Below are positions 41,216 to 50,800 of a stretch of DNA of 64,000 nt, piece by piece (positions within the stretch are counted from its first letter, which is position 1; the number at the start of each line of letters is the position of its first letter). The notes beneath the pieces were generated by a model. That model was not told the DNA's origin, made no database searches, and saw nothing but the letters and a program-made list of their open reading frames with translations. The stretch comes from Ornithodoros turicata (taxonomy: Eukaryota > Arthropoda > Arachnida > Ixodida > Argasidae). The translations under genes were made by a program, and so were the position numbers. The stretch spans positions 11,631,187 to 11,695,186 of the forward strand of contig NC_088206.1 in assembly GCF_037126465.1 (NCBI RefSeq). Reading direction: 5' to 3'.

Positions 41216-41537
41216 TAGGAGGTGTCAGGAGGAGTCAGAGAGTGCCCAAGAGTTTAGACTCCCGAAGGAATCGTGGAGAGGGGCGAATCAAAGAAAAAAA
41301 GCTGCATGGCGTGCATGATGACATAATGGAGAAGTCCACGAAGCACAGTGTGAGACATTGGATGTCGTGCATGTTCCTTTGACTCCGTCCATAATTAAGG
41401 AGAAATGCACTGGAATATCATCTATATTATTTTATTATTAATATTATCTATTATATCTATCAAATGTTTTCCAAACGCTTTCTTTCCCTCTGAAAGAACA
41501 TATGTGAGCTTACATTTCTTCAACGTACTGTAGTATA
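41216..41537. other. no gene; may continue the T1 element upstream
   Basis: The minus-strand upstream sequence of the T1 copy continues without a clear break to about 41370. If the element is longer here than at 58.5 kb, this is its body. No protein motif is visible. Confidence 0.3.
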
Positions 41538-41710
41538 CAGTGTACCATCGTTATTATGACCATGGTCGTTCCCGAAAATTTTGGTCATATAATGCGGAAT
41601 TGTCATATTAACGGGGGGGATTTGCAAAGGTTTCACTAAATTGCTCCCCACAGGAGTATGGTCGTAAAGCGCGTATGTCAGATTATCGGGGGTCATATTA
41701 ACGAGTGCTC
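41538..41710. mobile_element. degenerate Tc1/mariner-like MITE
   Basis: The left end, after TA, reads CAGTGTACCATCGTTATTATGACC. The right end GGTCATATTAACGAG-TGCTC is an approximate inverse. Internal GTCATATAATGCGGAATTG and GTCATATTAACGGGG words are subterminal repeats. The right-hand TA is not evident, so the border is uncertain. Too short to code for a transposase. Confidence 0.6.
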
Positions 41711-43573
41711 AATGCATTCCGACTATTTCAACGTCCGTCTCGCTTCCTGCGGGCCAGCAGTGTTGTTGTTAATTCTGCGTAACTCAGGATTGTTATGAGA
41801 TACCAAGTACGATAACCGTAACACATTATACGTGCGAGTTCAATGGCGTTTCTATATGGCAGAACAACACTTTCCCACAACAGACAATGGGGAATATTTC
41901 GCGCTCGTTCAAGCCGGCTTGCATTCGCAGATTCGTCTTTATCATGCATTTGCCTTCTTCTCATATTTTCTTCTTTCTTTTGTTGCTGTTGTTATCGATT
42001 AATTCCGGTTCAGTGAAAGATCGTGCATGATCTCCCTGCGGTACATTGCGGGGTCATCGGTCTTTATCGGATCTTTGTCTTGAGAAAGCTTTGTCTGCGA
42101 AACTGAAGAAAGGGATACGACGAAGAAAATCGACCGGGGATCTAATTGGCTGAAGAAAGTGAGGGAGATTTGAATTCCGGTTTGCTTGATGCAGGGATTG
42201 CTCAACAGCGTTCTTAGAAATGCCGTTACAACCATACAAGCACGGTTATAGCTTCTAGACTTACCCTAAATTTCTGCAGATGCCAACACGGTAAGCAAGG
42301 CTTTGCATTGTGCACCGATAGTTCAGAATACGTGTAGGCTTAGGTGCAGAGCGTTTCAAGCACCCGTAATTTCCTTTGAATCGAGAGTATTTCGCTAGGC
42401 ATGATCGGCTTTACAACATTTTCAGAGCTATACGACCTAGGTGTTACGTAATCCCAAACCAAAGTCGGTCTTCGAGCCTCTTTGAGGTCAAATTCGTGAG
42501 AAGTCCCCTTCTCACGAAGAGGATTCGGCTTTAGCCTGGAAAGTTGTTTAAAGTTGCAGAAATCGAAAAGATACTGATGTTTCACACCTCAATCCTCATA
42601 TCATCATCATCATCATCATCATGTATCTACTGTTGTTCATTACTGACTTTTGAAAGGCAAGATAAATAGTAATGCCTGGATGAAGAGACAACCTTGACCA
42701 TGATACTGTGCAACTGTACGTGCAAAGATCGAACAGCCACTACTGCAGACATAAACCTTCTCGATGTGGGAAACAGAATGCCAAGACAAACCCCGAAACT
42801 GCATTCCTTCCCGCATCAGAGTAAGCCATCTCGTCTGTCTATACGTGCACACACATCGAAAGTTCATTGAGCTAACATCTCAATTCGTTCCACTGACATC
42901 GACGGAAAGAGATTTGGCCGCCTTTATTCCGAGCGAGGTTGCATTGTGGAGATCGCCTTCCCATCCCCAAATGACTGCGCCACACAATCGAATGTTGTTT
43001 GGTTATTACTTCTACCATTTTTTGACGGGAACTGCTCCAAATTGCCGGCAGCACTGGAAGACGGGTGACGTTGGGTGGTCCGTTACAGGTGGTCTATACG
43101 GAAGTTTTGTTTCATTGTTGTTCGACGGCATGGTGTAGGAACAAATCGTGGGCTTTATGCATCTCGTGTTGGCATTTCAAGGTATACGCGCTTGTTTCGA
43201 GCAACGCAATCAGACGTGGTGGCAGTAATGTCTCAGGGAGAGGAGGCACTACTGGGTGGAACGCACGGTTAGAGGTCTCGATACGAAAATGTGGGTGTCA
43301 GCGAAGGTCGCCACAGAAGTGTTTGAATTGGTCGAGTGATTGTTCTGTCTGTTAGCTCTGTGGTGGAACGAAAATTGGGATGTGTGTGTGTGTGTGTGTG
43401 CCGACGGAGCGCGAAAGGGTACTTATTTCTCGTTTAGAAATGATCTGGTGAGAATTTCTTCATTTTGGAGCTCTGTGCGTAAATCGCATACACAGCAAAA
43501 GAGGAGAGAAATTCTGTCAAGTGTAGGTTAGAAAGGAAAAGGGCGCGTACCAGGTGGTACGTAACGATAAAAA
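41711..43573. other. no gene recognised; microsatellites
   Basis: An (ATC)n tract lies at 42598-42622 and a (TG)n tract at 43379-43400. A 124-codon forward frame (42764-43138) mirrors reverse frames and has no recognisable domain. Nothing else supported. Confidence 0.35.
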
Positions 43574-43652
43574 CGAGAGACACAGAACACGAGGACAACA
43601 CGACAAATGTCTCAGAAATTTGTCGTGTTGTCCTCGTTTTGCGTGTCTCTCG
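43574..43652. repeat. imperfect hairpin, 35-bp arms
   Basis: Left arm 43574-43608 and right arm 43618-43652 pair at 32 of 35 positions; the core is GAGGACAACACGACAAAT. The loop is 9 nt. The GACAACAC core and outer CGAGA bases recall the hairpin at 5677-5796. Confidence 0.9.
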
Positions 43653-43836
43653 TGCTTCCGTAAGTAAAGCACGCAGACAGGTCTCAGGAGTATATAGTTA
43701 CCATGGAAGTCATCTTGTTGCTGTAGCGTTCCTATAAAATAACGTTCATTCAACATGTTTGATTAGATTCGATTAGTTGAGAATGAAAAATATGGAGGCA
43801 TTAGATACTGCATATACGTCATTTGCCTATATGTCT

Positions 43837-44484
43837 ACACTCTAAGAAAAAAAAAAAGTAGAATTTTCTCTCCATCTCGGTAGAGCTGTATTGCAACCAC
43901 ATTTCTACTCAAACCAATTTCACCTCTTGGGTATACCTGTGGAGGAGAAGGCGCGCGTAATTGGCCCGAAATGGTAGAATAGATATCTACCCGAGAAACC
44001 TCATCATGACGTTGGTAGACAGACTGAAACCGAAACAAATCGGAAGGAGAGGGCTGGCTTCCACGAATGGGCACTTGTTCGTTGCTTCCTATTGAAGGAA
44101 AAGTAGGACCGAAGGTCGCGTCCCCTTCAGGGACCATCGCGTAATCCCCTCAAGACCGTGGCTTTCGGGCGTGACCTTGTTCGCCTCTAGTTTCGAGCGT
44201 AGTTCAACTCTACCAAATTGGTGGCGCTGTCGAACACTATGACGTTATTTGTTTAAAAACAGGGAGAGGTCTATTCTACCACTTCGGGCCAATCCACGCG
44301 CGCCTTCTCCTCCGCTGGTAAAAAAAGAAAAAGGTAGAGTTGGAGTTGGACGGACTAAAAATAATACGAAAAAGGTAGAATTTCCTACCGGTGCTGGTAG
44401 AACGACAGCACAGTACTGTCGTTCTACCAGCACGGATAGGAAATTCTACCTCTTTCTTTCTCCCCCCCCCCCCCCTTAGAGTGT
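43837..44484. mobile_element. foldback element with nested hairpin, ACACTCTAAG ends
   Basis: The outer ends are ACACTCTAAG (43837) and CTTAGAGTGT (ending 44484), followed inward by AAAAAAAAAAA/GTAGAATTTTC and the inverse GGAAATTCTACC with a C-run. A second inverted block, GGAGGAGAAGGCGCGCG ... GGCCCGAAATGGTAGAATAG (about 43940-43983), pairs with 44270-44320. Inside the right arm is a complete 35-bp-arm hairpin (44374-44408 with 44416-44450, 33 of 35 paired). No transposase frame is present. The target duplication could not be read, so the superfamily is open. Confidence 0.82.
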
Positions 44485-44847
44485 GCCTTTTACGACTCGT
44501 TTCTTTCCAGAAAGAACTCTCAGTCCTTCTGTGCCTTTCAGTAGCACAGTAGCGAGCCAAAAGGTCCCTCTCATGCATCCCATGTTCCCCGTGGGTGGTT
44601 GCGTTCATAATTAAACGATGCACCCTTGCGAGTCATGACTGCTCAGTGAATGGACGACGAGGTGACCCGCAAGCGCAGAGAGCATGAAGAGGTATCCATG
44701 CCGATCCCACGCTCGCACGGTGGATTTTCGGCGATTGTTTCGTCCTCACTTTGTTTTCACTCCTTTCGCCTGGTGTAGCCTAACTACCGAGTACCGTTCG
44801 GTCGATGCGCCGGGTAGATAACCGGGCACTTAATTCTGTGCCACCTG

Positions 44848-45080
44848 CGCAATGGCCGCGTGGACGCTCGTTACGGGATGGTAGTGCTGAAGACTGGGAC
44901 GTAATGGGTTCGAATCCATGCTGTGTTGTCTGAAGTATTATTCCCTGGGACACTTTCTAGGTGAATTTCGGATCAGCTCCTCCTGAAGTCAGCCCACGAC
45001 GTATCTATCTCCCCTGTCTCTCACTCCTTCTTTCTGTCCTCTCTCCGCCTGTCCACCTCTGTACTCCGGCCACGGTCACA
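44848..45080 (+). mobile_element. tRNA-derived SINE, highly diverged copy
   Basis: The head is ATGGCCGCGTGGACGC, followed by GTAGTGCTGAAGACTGGGA, a B box TGGGTTCGAATCC (about 44907-44919), CAGCTCCTCCTGAAGTCAGCCC, CACTCCTTCTTTCTGTCC and a decayed GGCCACGGTCACAG end. A few small deletions (the ACCACCGG after the B box is missing) mark it as the oldest copy in the window. Confidence 0.85.
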
Positions 45081-45989
45081 GCATCATCCACCACAACTTT
45101 TTTTGTTGTTTCTCCTTCCTATGTCATTATACACCGAGTGCTGTAAAACGAGTATGACGTTTACCGCTTACGCACTGCATTAAAGGGTCAGTCAAACACT
45201 AGTATTTGGAGGTGCAGGAGACACGCCTACGTTTTCCTTACCACCATATTTAGCTTTTTCTTCTTTTTTTTCTTTTTTTTTGTCAATGGAAGACGGGCGT
45301 AGGGAACAAAACTTATAAGGTCGTTGAGGTCGCAGTCGGTATTATCGTATCGAGACATCGTATCGTATCGTATACACGTATCGAGTCTCGGTGCTAGCAT
45401 CATGTTGGGTGCCTGCGGTGCTCTTTGGACTGCTTTGAAAATCTGAGTCGCTATAGCCACACAGTACTCTATGAAACACTTCATCGCAGAATAGGAGGCA
45501 CTCGTGTTTTTTGGAGAGGGCAGACAGACAATCCCGCAAATGTAGCTGCACTGTAAGTTCTTTATACCTTTCCGGTGTAAATATCTTGCCCTATGGCGCA
45601 CACCTTTGTGGTGCAAGTTTCACACCATACAGAAGGGTATCTTGTAAAACGCTTCTCGAAACACTCTTCCTCTCGTATTCTTCCTTAAACACTGCTTCAG
45701 ATGGATATTTTGCAAACGCATTTTTCTATTACACATATGCTATTACACCCTTCAATATGATCCTGCGGGGTAAAAGGGTGTATTCATTTACAAGAACACG
45801 TCTTTTGAAACTGTCTGTGAGGCGTACAAAACAGTTGCTGTATGTCGCTATGCCTTCACATAAACAGACATCCCTTCTCAGTTCTCGAACGACCCTCCAA
45901 TTTCTTCTGCTTCTTTTTTTTCTTCTCCTTTTATCTCCTTCTTTTCCTTTTCTTTTCTGCACCCCATTTTCCTTCTTTCTTTCTTTTTT
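45081..45989. other. no gene recognised
   Basis: A degenerate (TATCG)n tract lies at about 45340-45380. A 229-codon forward frame (45511-46200) is open, but its second half is built on long T/C runs and reads into the T1 tail and C-run at 46051, so it is not a gene. Confidence 0.4.
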
Positions 45990-46070
45990 TTTTTTGAATA
46001 GCAAGCCGACCTCCGTCTGGCTGACCTTTCCTTTTTTCTTAATAAACCTACCCCCCCCCCCCCCGCCCCT
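45990..46070 (+). mobile_element. retroposon tail, family T1, ending in C14
   Basis: TTGAATAGCAAGCCGACCTC, CTGGCTGACCTTTCCTTTTTTC, TTAATAAACCTA, then 14 C (46051-46064) and GCCCC. The order matches the T1 copies at 41030, 48790 and 58365; here the tail is a C homopolymer. Confidence 0.75.
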
Positions 46071-46894
46071 CGAATTTCCTTCGCGTCTGCCTGCACACAT
46101 CACGCGTTTTCCCGAACTTCAAATAATCCTCACACTTTCATGTTTTTCTCTAAAACGCAACACCGTCAAACATAATACCGTAACACCACGAAATACCTGA
46201 CCATACCGAAAGGTGTTGATATACTCGTCGAAAACAAAAGACACTCTTGGCGACGTTCTCGCCACCGGATGTCTTCCGGCATGTTGATAAACACTCTCGC
46301 AAAAAGAAAAAAAAAAGGAAAAGAAACGTTTTTCTTTCTTCTCGTCGCTTTCACTATTCCCCCGCTCTTCCTTGTCACTTGCACGTAACGAAGGTGTGTC
46401 ATCGTGTTGTGGGGGTAAGGCGTTTGTAGAGAGACCACGAAGAAGAAAAACGGGACCGCTTTCGTAATTTGTCTTTGTAGGATTGAGTACTCCATGCTTC
46501 ATCGGGCATGTATGCCGCTTATATCGGCGTTGCATAACGCGCATAAATCTTAGTCCTGCGACGACACTCGCGCGGTCCCACGCCCGATGTACGTCAAGAA
46601 CATGCTTCAGGGATTTCGGCTTAACGTCACTCAGTGAGGTGTGCGTAAACATGCCTGGGCGAGCGATGTCGCAATCAGGGTATAGAGCTGCATGCCGATG
46701 CTGGTTCTATGGGCTAAGTCGTACTGCACAGAAATGAAAGACAGAAGCAACGTTGTAAGAAGACCGCGGGCAGTAACTGTATTTCTTCGGATATGATAAG
46801 TGGCCAACATACTGTCCTCTTTGACTTTGTTATAGAACATTTCAGCCACATTCGATCACGTTCCTGCAGGTTTCCTTCTAACATGCCTATCCCT
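46071..46894. other. no gene recognised
   Basis: Reverse frames of 177 and 109 codons (46119-46652) overlap in different frames and have no domain. A run AAAAAGAAAAAAAAAAGG is at about 46301-46318. No element ends seen. Confidence 0.35.
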
Positions 46895-46980
46895 TTACAT
46901 ATTCCCCTTCTTCTAATCCCCCTCTAACCTATACTCCCTTTCTTTTTTGAATAAACATATCCCCCCCCCCCCCCCCGCCC
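46895..46980 (+). mobile_element. retroposon tail, family T1, ending in C16
   Basis: CTAACCTATACTCCCTTTCTTTTTTG then AATAAACATAT followed by 16 C (46961-46976) and GCCC. Only the last 60 bp resemble the T1 family; the AGCAAGCC block has decayed. The C-run plus GCCC junction repeats that at 46051-46068. Confidence 0.55.
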
Positions 46981-47134
46981 TCTACTCTGATTATATGCCT
47001 GCGTCATTTTAACAGAATCTTATGTAAGAAAACCTATTGTCAGAAAACGTGCTAGGTGGTGATGTTCTCATTTATTCTGTTTCCATTCCGTTTCAAAGCG
47101 TCGAGTTTTGTGTAGTTTCCCTTTCTTTTCTTAA
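46981..47134. other. no gene recognised
   Basis: Short unique spacer between two retroposon tails; its final 40 bp (CCCTTTCTTTTCTTAATAAC) may belong to the T2 copy that follows. Confidence 0.3.
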
Positions 47135-47215
47135 TAACGCGTCCTGGAGTAGCTAGTCCCCAGTGGCTCGAGACTAACATCTCCATTTTTTTTTTTTTTC
47201 AATCAGAAAACGTGT
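47135..47215 (+). mobile_element. retroposon 3' tail, family T2
   Basis: GTCCTGGAGTAGCTAGTCCC, GGCTCGAGACTAACATCTCCA and a T run of about 15. Same order as 32185-32265 and the reverse of 60121-60205. Confidence 0.65.
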
Positions 47216-47351
47216 GACGAATTCAATCTCTCCCTATTATTATTATTTTTTTCATCAACATCAACATCAGAGGAAGCATGCTCAGTTGACAAATGTGCAC
47301 AATGGAGAGTTTTAGAGCTACTGCTTACGGGGGGTGTCGAAACTTTTAGTC

Positions 47352-47512
47352 AGTTTTAGTGCATCGTACGCTATCGCCTTTGCGTACGTAAGGGATAGCG
47401 TGGTGGTATGTTGCGCACTGCACGAAGCTCTCTATATGTTTTGCGCGCGCGCAGGACCACCAACGCTATCCTTTACGTACGCAAAGGCGATGGCGTACGC
47501 GGCACTAAAACT
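47352..47512. mobile_element. palindromic MITE, 161 bp, AGTTTTAGTGC ends
   Basis: It begins AGTTTTAGTGCATCGTACG and ends with the inverse, CGCGGCACTAAAACT. Each arm contains GCTATCGCCTTTGCGTACGTA and GGATAGCGT with few mismatches over about 57 bp. The loop has GCGCACTGCACG and a GCGCGCGC run. A partial minus-strand copy lies at 36712-36822, showing that the element is mobile and not a local accident. There is no coding capacity and no readable target duplication. Confidence 0.88.
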
Positions 47513-48789
47513 CTTCTTTTTTTTAATCTTTTGATAACTTCTGCGAACGCAAGGAAATTGCGGGTGCACATTCCGCGTGCGCCAAAGTGTGAACAGAGTT
47601 TCAAAACACGCTATTTTCTTGCCTACGCAAGGCGGTTGCAAACGCTACAACTAAGACACCCTAACGTTTGCTGTCAAATTCATGCTTGAATATGCACACG
47701 TGTACTGTAGCTCACAAAGCAAATGGCGGCAAAGCATGATGTCTGTTATCCTCGCGCCAGTAAAGTCAAATCAAATCAAATCAAATCAAGTCGGTATTTT
47801 GATGACTACTTTGTCTGCACATGGCTTACGTCATGCTTGCGTGCGCCGCCTCTTTAACTTCAACACCTATACTTCAAGTTCTTAATCGATTCTGTGCTGC
47901 AGTTTAATAACCATGCACTTAATCGGTCATTTTCGGTGTATTTGTTTCTCTCTCTCTCTCTTCTTATACTGTCATAATCGGTTATGGCTTCCATTCAGTT
48001 GGCAAAATCGAGTGTCAGTGTCTCTCTGATGGATCGCTGTTTCTCCACTTCGTGCCATCGGGGCTCATTTTGCCATTTCTTGATGACTGCTACGTGTACT
48101 TTCTAAACATTAGATAAGTGATCAGTTTCTCTGAAGTAGGTCACTACCTAGTGTGTAGTCTTTGTCGCATAGAGGCTAACGTAAGGGAAAGTCTCAATGT
48201 CGCAAAGTACGAGCGACTGTCGACCCTGTTTCGCCCGTTGTCATTCTAACAAGCTCCGAATCTCCCACGCGTTGGACAGAACCTGTCAGGATGTGGCTCC
48301 ATCGGAACTTGCAAGTTTTGCGACGTCCTCTAGTGAGACGCACCCGCGAGGGGAAACGAAAAGGAAGCGCAACGCACGAGCTGATTGGTTGATTGATCTT
48401 CTGACATGACGTGTCAGAGTGAATAGCGGTGTGATGAACAAGAAGAGGTCAGTTTCCGTTGTAGACTTCCATCAGTGCTATTGGTTGCCAGTAGGCGGCG
48501 AATGCTGTCAATATATTTACTGTTCAATCCTACCCAGTAAAAATGACAATATGCTGGTGGGCTGCCAAAATACCAATACATCGATAAACGTGATGTTAAC
48601 CGGTATTAAACGAGGCATATACTATAATTTGAAATACGAACGACTCTCAGTTCATATTTGTCTGGAGAGTTGGAAAGGTCTCCAAAATTGGAGAGTACAC
48701 GATGTTATTCACCGCGTTTTTACATGCGTACAAGGCTCTGCTCAAGCCACTACAATCATATTACACCTTTGAGCAAGCAGAAGGTGCAA
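47513..48789. other. no gene recognised; (CAAAT)n microsatellite
   Basis: (TCAAA)5 lies at 47766-47789. Words CGCTATTTTCTTGCCTACGC and GCAAGGCGGTTGCAAACGC at 47608-47650 may be a decayed arm of the preceding MITE family. A 117-codon frame (48419-48772) has no domain. Confidence 0.35.
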
Positions 48790-48875
48790 ATCCCCGCCAA
48801 AAAGGAATAGCAAGCCGGCTCTTTGCCTGGCTAACCTTTCCTTTTTTTAAATAAACATATCCCCACACACACATA
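48790..48875 (+). mobile_element. retroposon tail, family T1, ending CCCC(AC)n
   Basis: GGAATAGCAAGCCGGCTCTT, CTGGCTAACCTTTCCTTTTTTT, AAATAAACATATCCCC, then ACACACACACATAAAAAA. It is the best-preserved short T1 copy; the tail differs (AC repeats instead of a C-run). Confidence 0.75.
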
Positions 48876-49184
48876 AAAAAGGTGACAAAAGACAAGCAAA
48901 AATTGATTTGTTTATTGGCCAGTGGCTATTACTAATAACGTTATTTTTATTAGTATTCTTTCTGTCTACTTACGAAAAGAACCCAAGCGAATGTCAAGGA
49001 GGGGAACATGCTAAACAGTGCTAAGTTTCGCGTTAATCAAAAAGAAGTCGTACGAAGACACTTCGCGCGACATCGACTACACAAATATCCACAACTGCTA
49101 TTGTTGATTGATTGATTGATTTTAAACTGCTATTGTTAACAAGTGTTGATATGGTGACTTTCCACGTTTAGTTCCAACGTCATA
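48876..49184. other. no gene recognised
   Basis: AT-rich spacer. (GATT)n followed by TTTTAAA at 49107-49124 matches the tail at 12190-12212. Confidence 0.4.
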
Positions 49185-49704
49185 CCCGTATTTTTCGGTG
49201 TATAACGCGCACCCCTAAAAACTGGCCGAATTTGAAAAAGTTCCATGTGTAACACGCACCGCAATGTTGCTGCAAGCTTCTGTACTGCCACCACTATACA
49301 CAATAAACCAAGGCGGTGTATAATATATGCAACATGCATAATATGTATAATGTATGCATATGCTTTATTTGAAACATATTTAGTTTCGCGTCCCTTCTCA
49401 ATCACGCCAGCCTTCTGAAACGAAATCAGGGTTATTGACTGCTCAATAGCATCCTTAAGCATCATCATTATTTCTTATGAAGTCCAGCGCCATTTCGCAG
49501 TCTTTATCAACTGACCCTAAGAGATTTGTGAGAAACTCACAGCACGCCCTGGAAGAGGCTAGAATTTGTACGACGCCAACCAGAAAAGAAACTCTGTAGG
49601 AAAATATTTCCGTGTATATAACGCGCACCGTTAGGTAACGCGCAGGACCTCTTCAGAGTACTTTTTTACAGTATAACGCGCGCGTTATACACCGGAAAAT
49701 ACGG
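49185..49704. mobile_element. pogo/Tc1-mariner-type element with decayed transposase end
   Basis: The left end is CCCGTATTTTTCGGTGTATAACGCGC and the right end, reverse complement, is CCGTATTTTCCGGTGTATAACGCGC. TA flanks both ends (49183-49184 and 49705-49706). Subterminal ATAACGCGCACC words recur at about 49202, 49246 and 49619. On the minus strand a frame (49136-49468) begins MMMLKDAIEQSITLISFQKAGV. This is reminiscent of the 'SF+KAGI' helix near the C-terminus of pogo/Tigger transposases, a weak likeness. At 520 bp it is an internally deleted, non-autonomous copy. Confidence 0.85.
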
Positions 49705-49706
49705 TA

Positions 49707-50592
49707 GTTCCCCGTTATCCTACTATGAAGTGTCAAAGAGAGTCCATGAACCCCGGTTCTTCACCAGATCCAGAGCACGCTGTTCCGCCACCTTTTCGTG
49801 TCACAAAGCACTTCTCGCCGCAAGCACTCGCAGCTTGGTGACCACGCGACATCTCCTCACCTGCTTCCACCGGCAGCTGAATCGACTCGCAAAAGACAAC
49901 GTTGTAGTATATAACCCGCCTTTCTCCTCCATACACCACTGACCTCATACCACAATACACCGAAGAGGGTTTGAATGTCATTGACCTGCAGCAGCTATTG
50001 TCTTCCCTGGCGGGATGTTTGCATGGAAAGAGCGGGTCTTCTTTTCACGGAGGGGCTGATTTATGAATCCGCCGATATTCACCGTTATCTTTTCTGTCGG
50101 TCGGTGTCATACTTATTTGCGGGGGTAGGGGTCACGTGGGGAGGTATGAGCCACACAGGCGGGTTTCACAATCACGCCTTGTTTAACCTGCGTTTCGTGC
50201 ACGAACTTAGCCTATGCCTTTCGCGGTCTGGTGACATGACCTTTCGAGCATGCTTGGGATCATCGCGGGTTTCTCTTTCGCTGGGGTCTTTTCTGATTTT
50301 TCTTTTCCTTCCCGGTGTTTATTACTCGACGCGGGATGTTATGTAACGCGGATGATTGCATATAAGTAATATGTGTATCACTTGTGTAAGTGTGTAACAC
50401 TTCACGATCTGGAAGCTGTAATGGCGTGACATGGGGCATAATGAGTAAAATGTTCTTTTTTCTTTACTGCACTATGATGTTTCATTTCAGACATAAAGCA
50501 CTATCCCATCATCCTACCTTTAAAAAATAATGATAATAACTGCGCCGAAATTGAATGGAAATATATATACATCCAATTAGTGAAAACCGCAA
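49707..50592. other. no gene recognised
   Basis: A 123-codon forward frame (49975-50346), rich in Cys and hydrophobic residues, has no recognisable domain or splice borders. Nothing repetitive seen. Confidence 0.35.
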
Positions 50593-50800
50593 GTTTTTTT
50601 TTTATTCCGTGTTGTCGCCGCGAAGCAGCTGTGGCTACGAGTGGCGTACAGACGTGGACAGTTGGAGAGAGGACAGCAGGAAGGAATGGGGGACATGGGG
50701 ATTAATATGCGTTTTTTTTTTTTTATCTGCTTCTATTCCATTCTAATATGGGTCCCGGGTCGTCTTCATGGGAACTGTACCGATGTTTCTTATACGTCAA
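50593..50800 (-). mobile_element. tRNA-derived SINE, 3' half, interrupted
   Basis: On the minus strand the 3' end (AGCCACAGCTGCTTCGCGG with its A tail) and the CCTTCCTGCTGTCCTCTCTCC block are intact to about 50712. A T-rich insertion of about 40 bp follows, and the SINE body resumes at about 50750-50800 (GACGACCCGGGACCC / CATCGGTACAGTTCCCATGA, matching GACTTC..GGCCCAGGAC and GTCGGCACAGTTCCCCCTGA). The tRNA-like head is missing. Confidence 0.8.

Noticed and set aside
45511..46200. 229-codon forward frame
   Set aside because: Half of it is encoded by T/C runs and it reads through a retroposon tail and a C14 run, so it is compositional.
49107..49124. (GATT)n tail as proof of a LINE copy at 49.1 kb
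   Set aside because: Only the simple repeat plus TTTTAAA is shared with 12190-12212; the upstream sequences do not match by eye.
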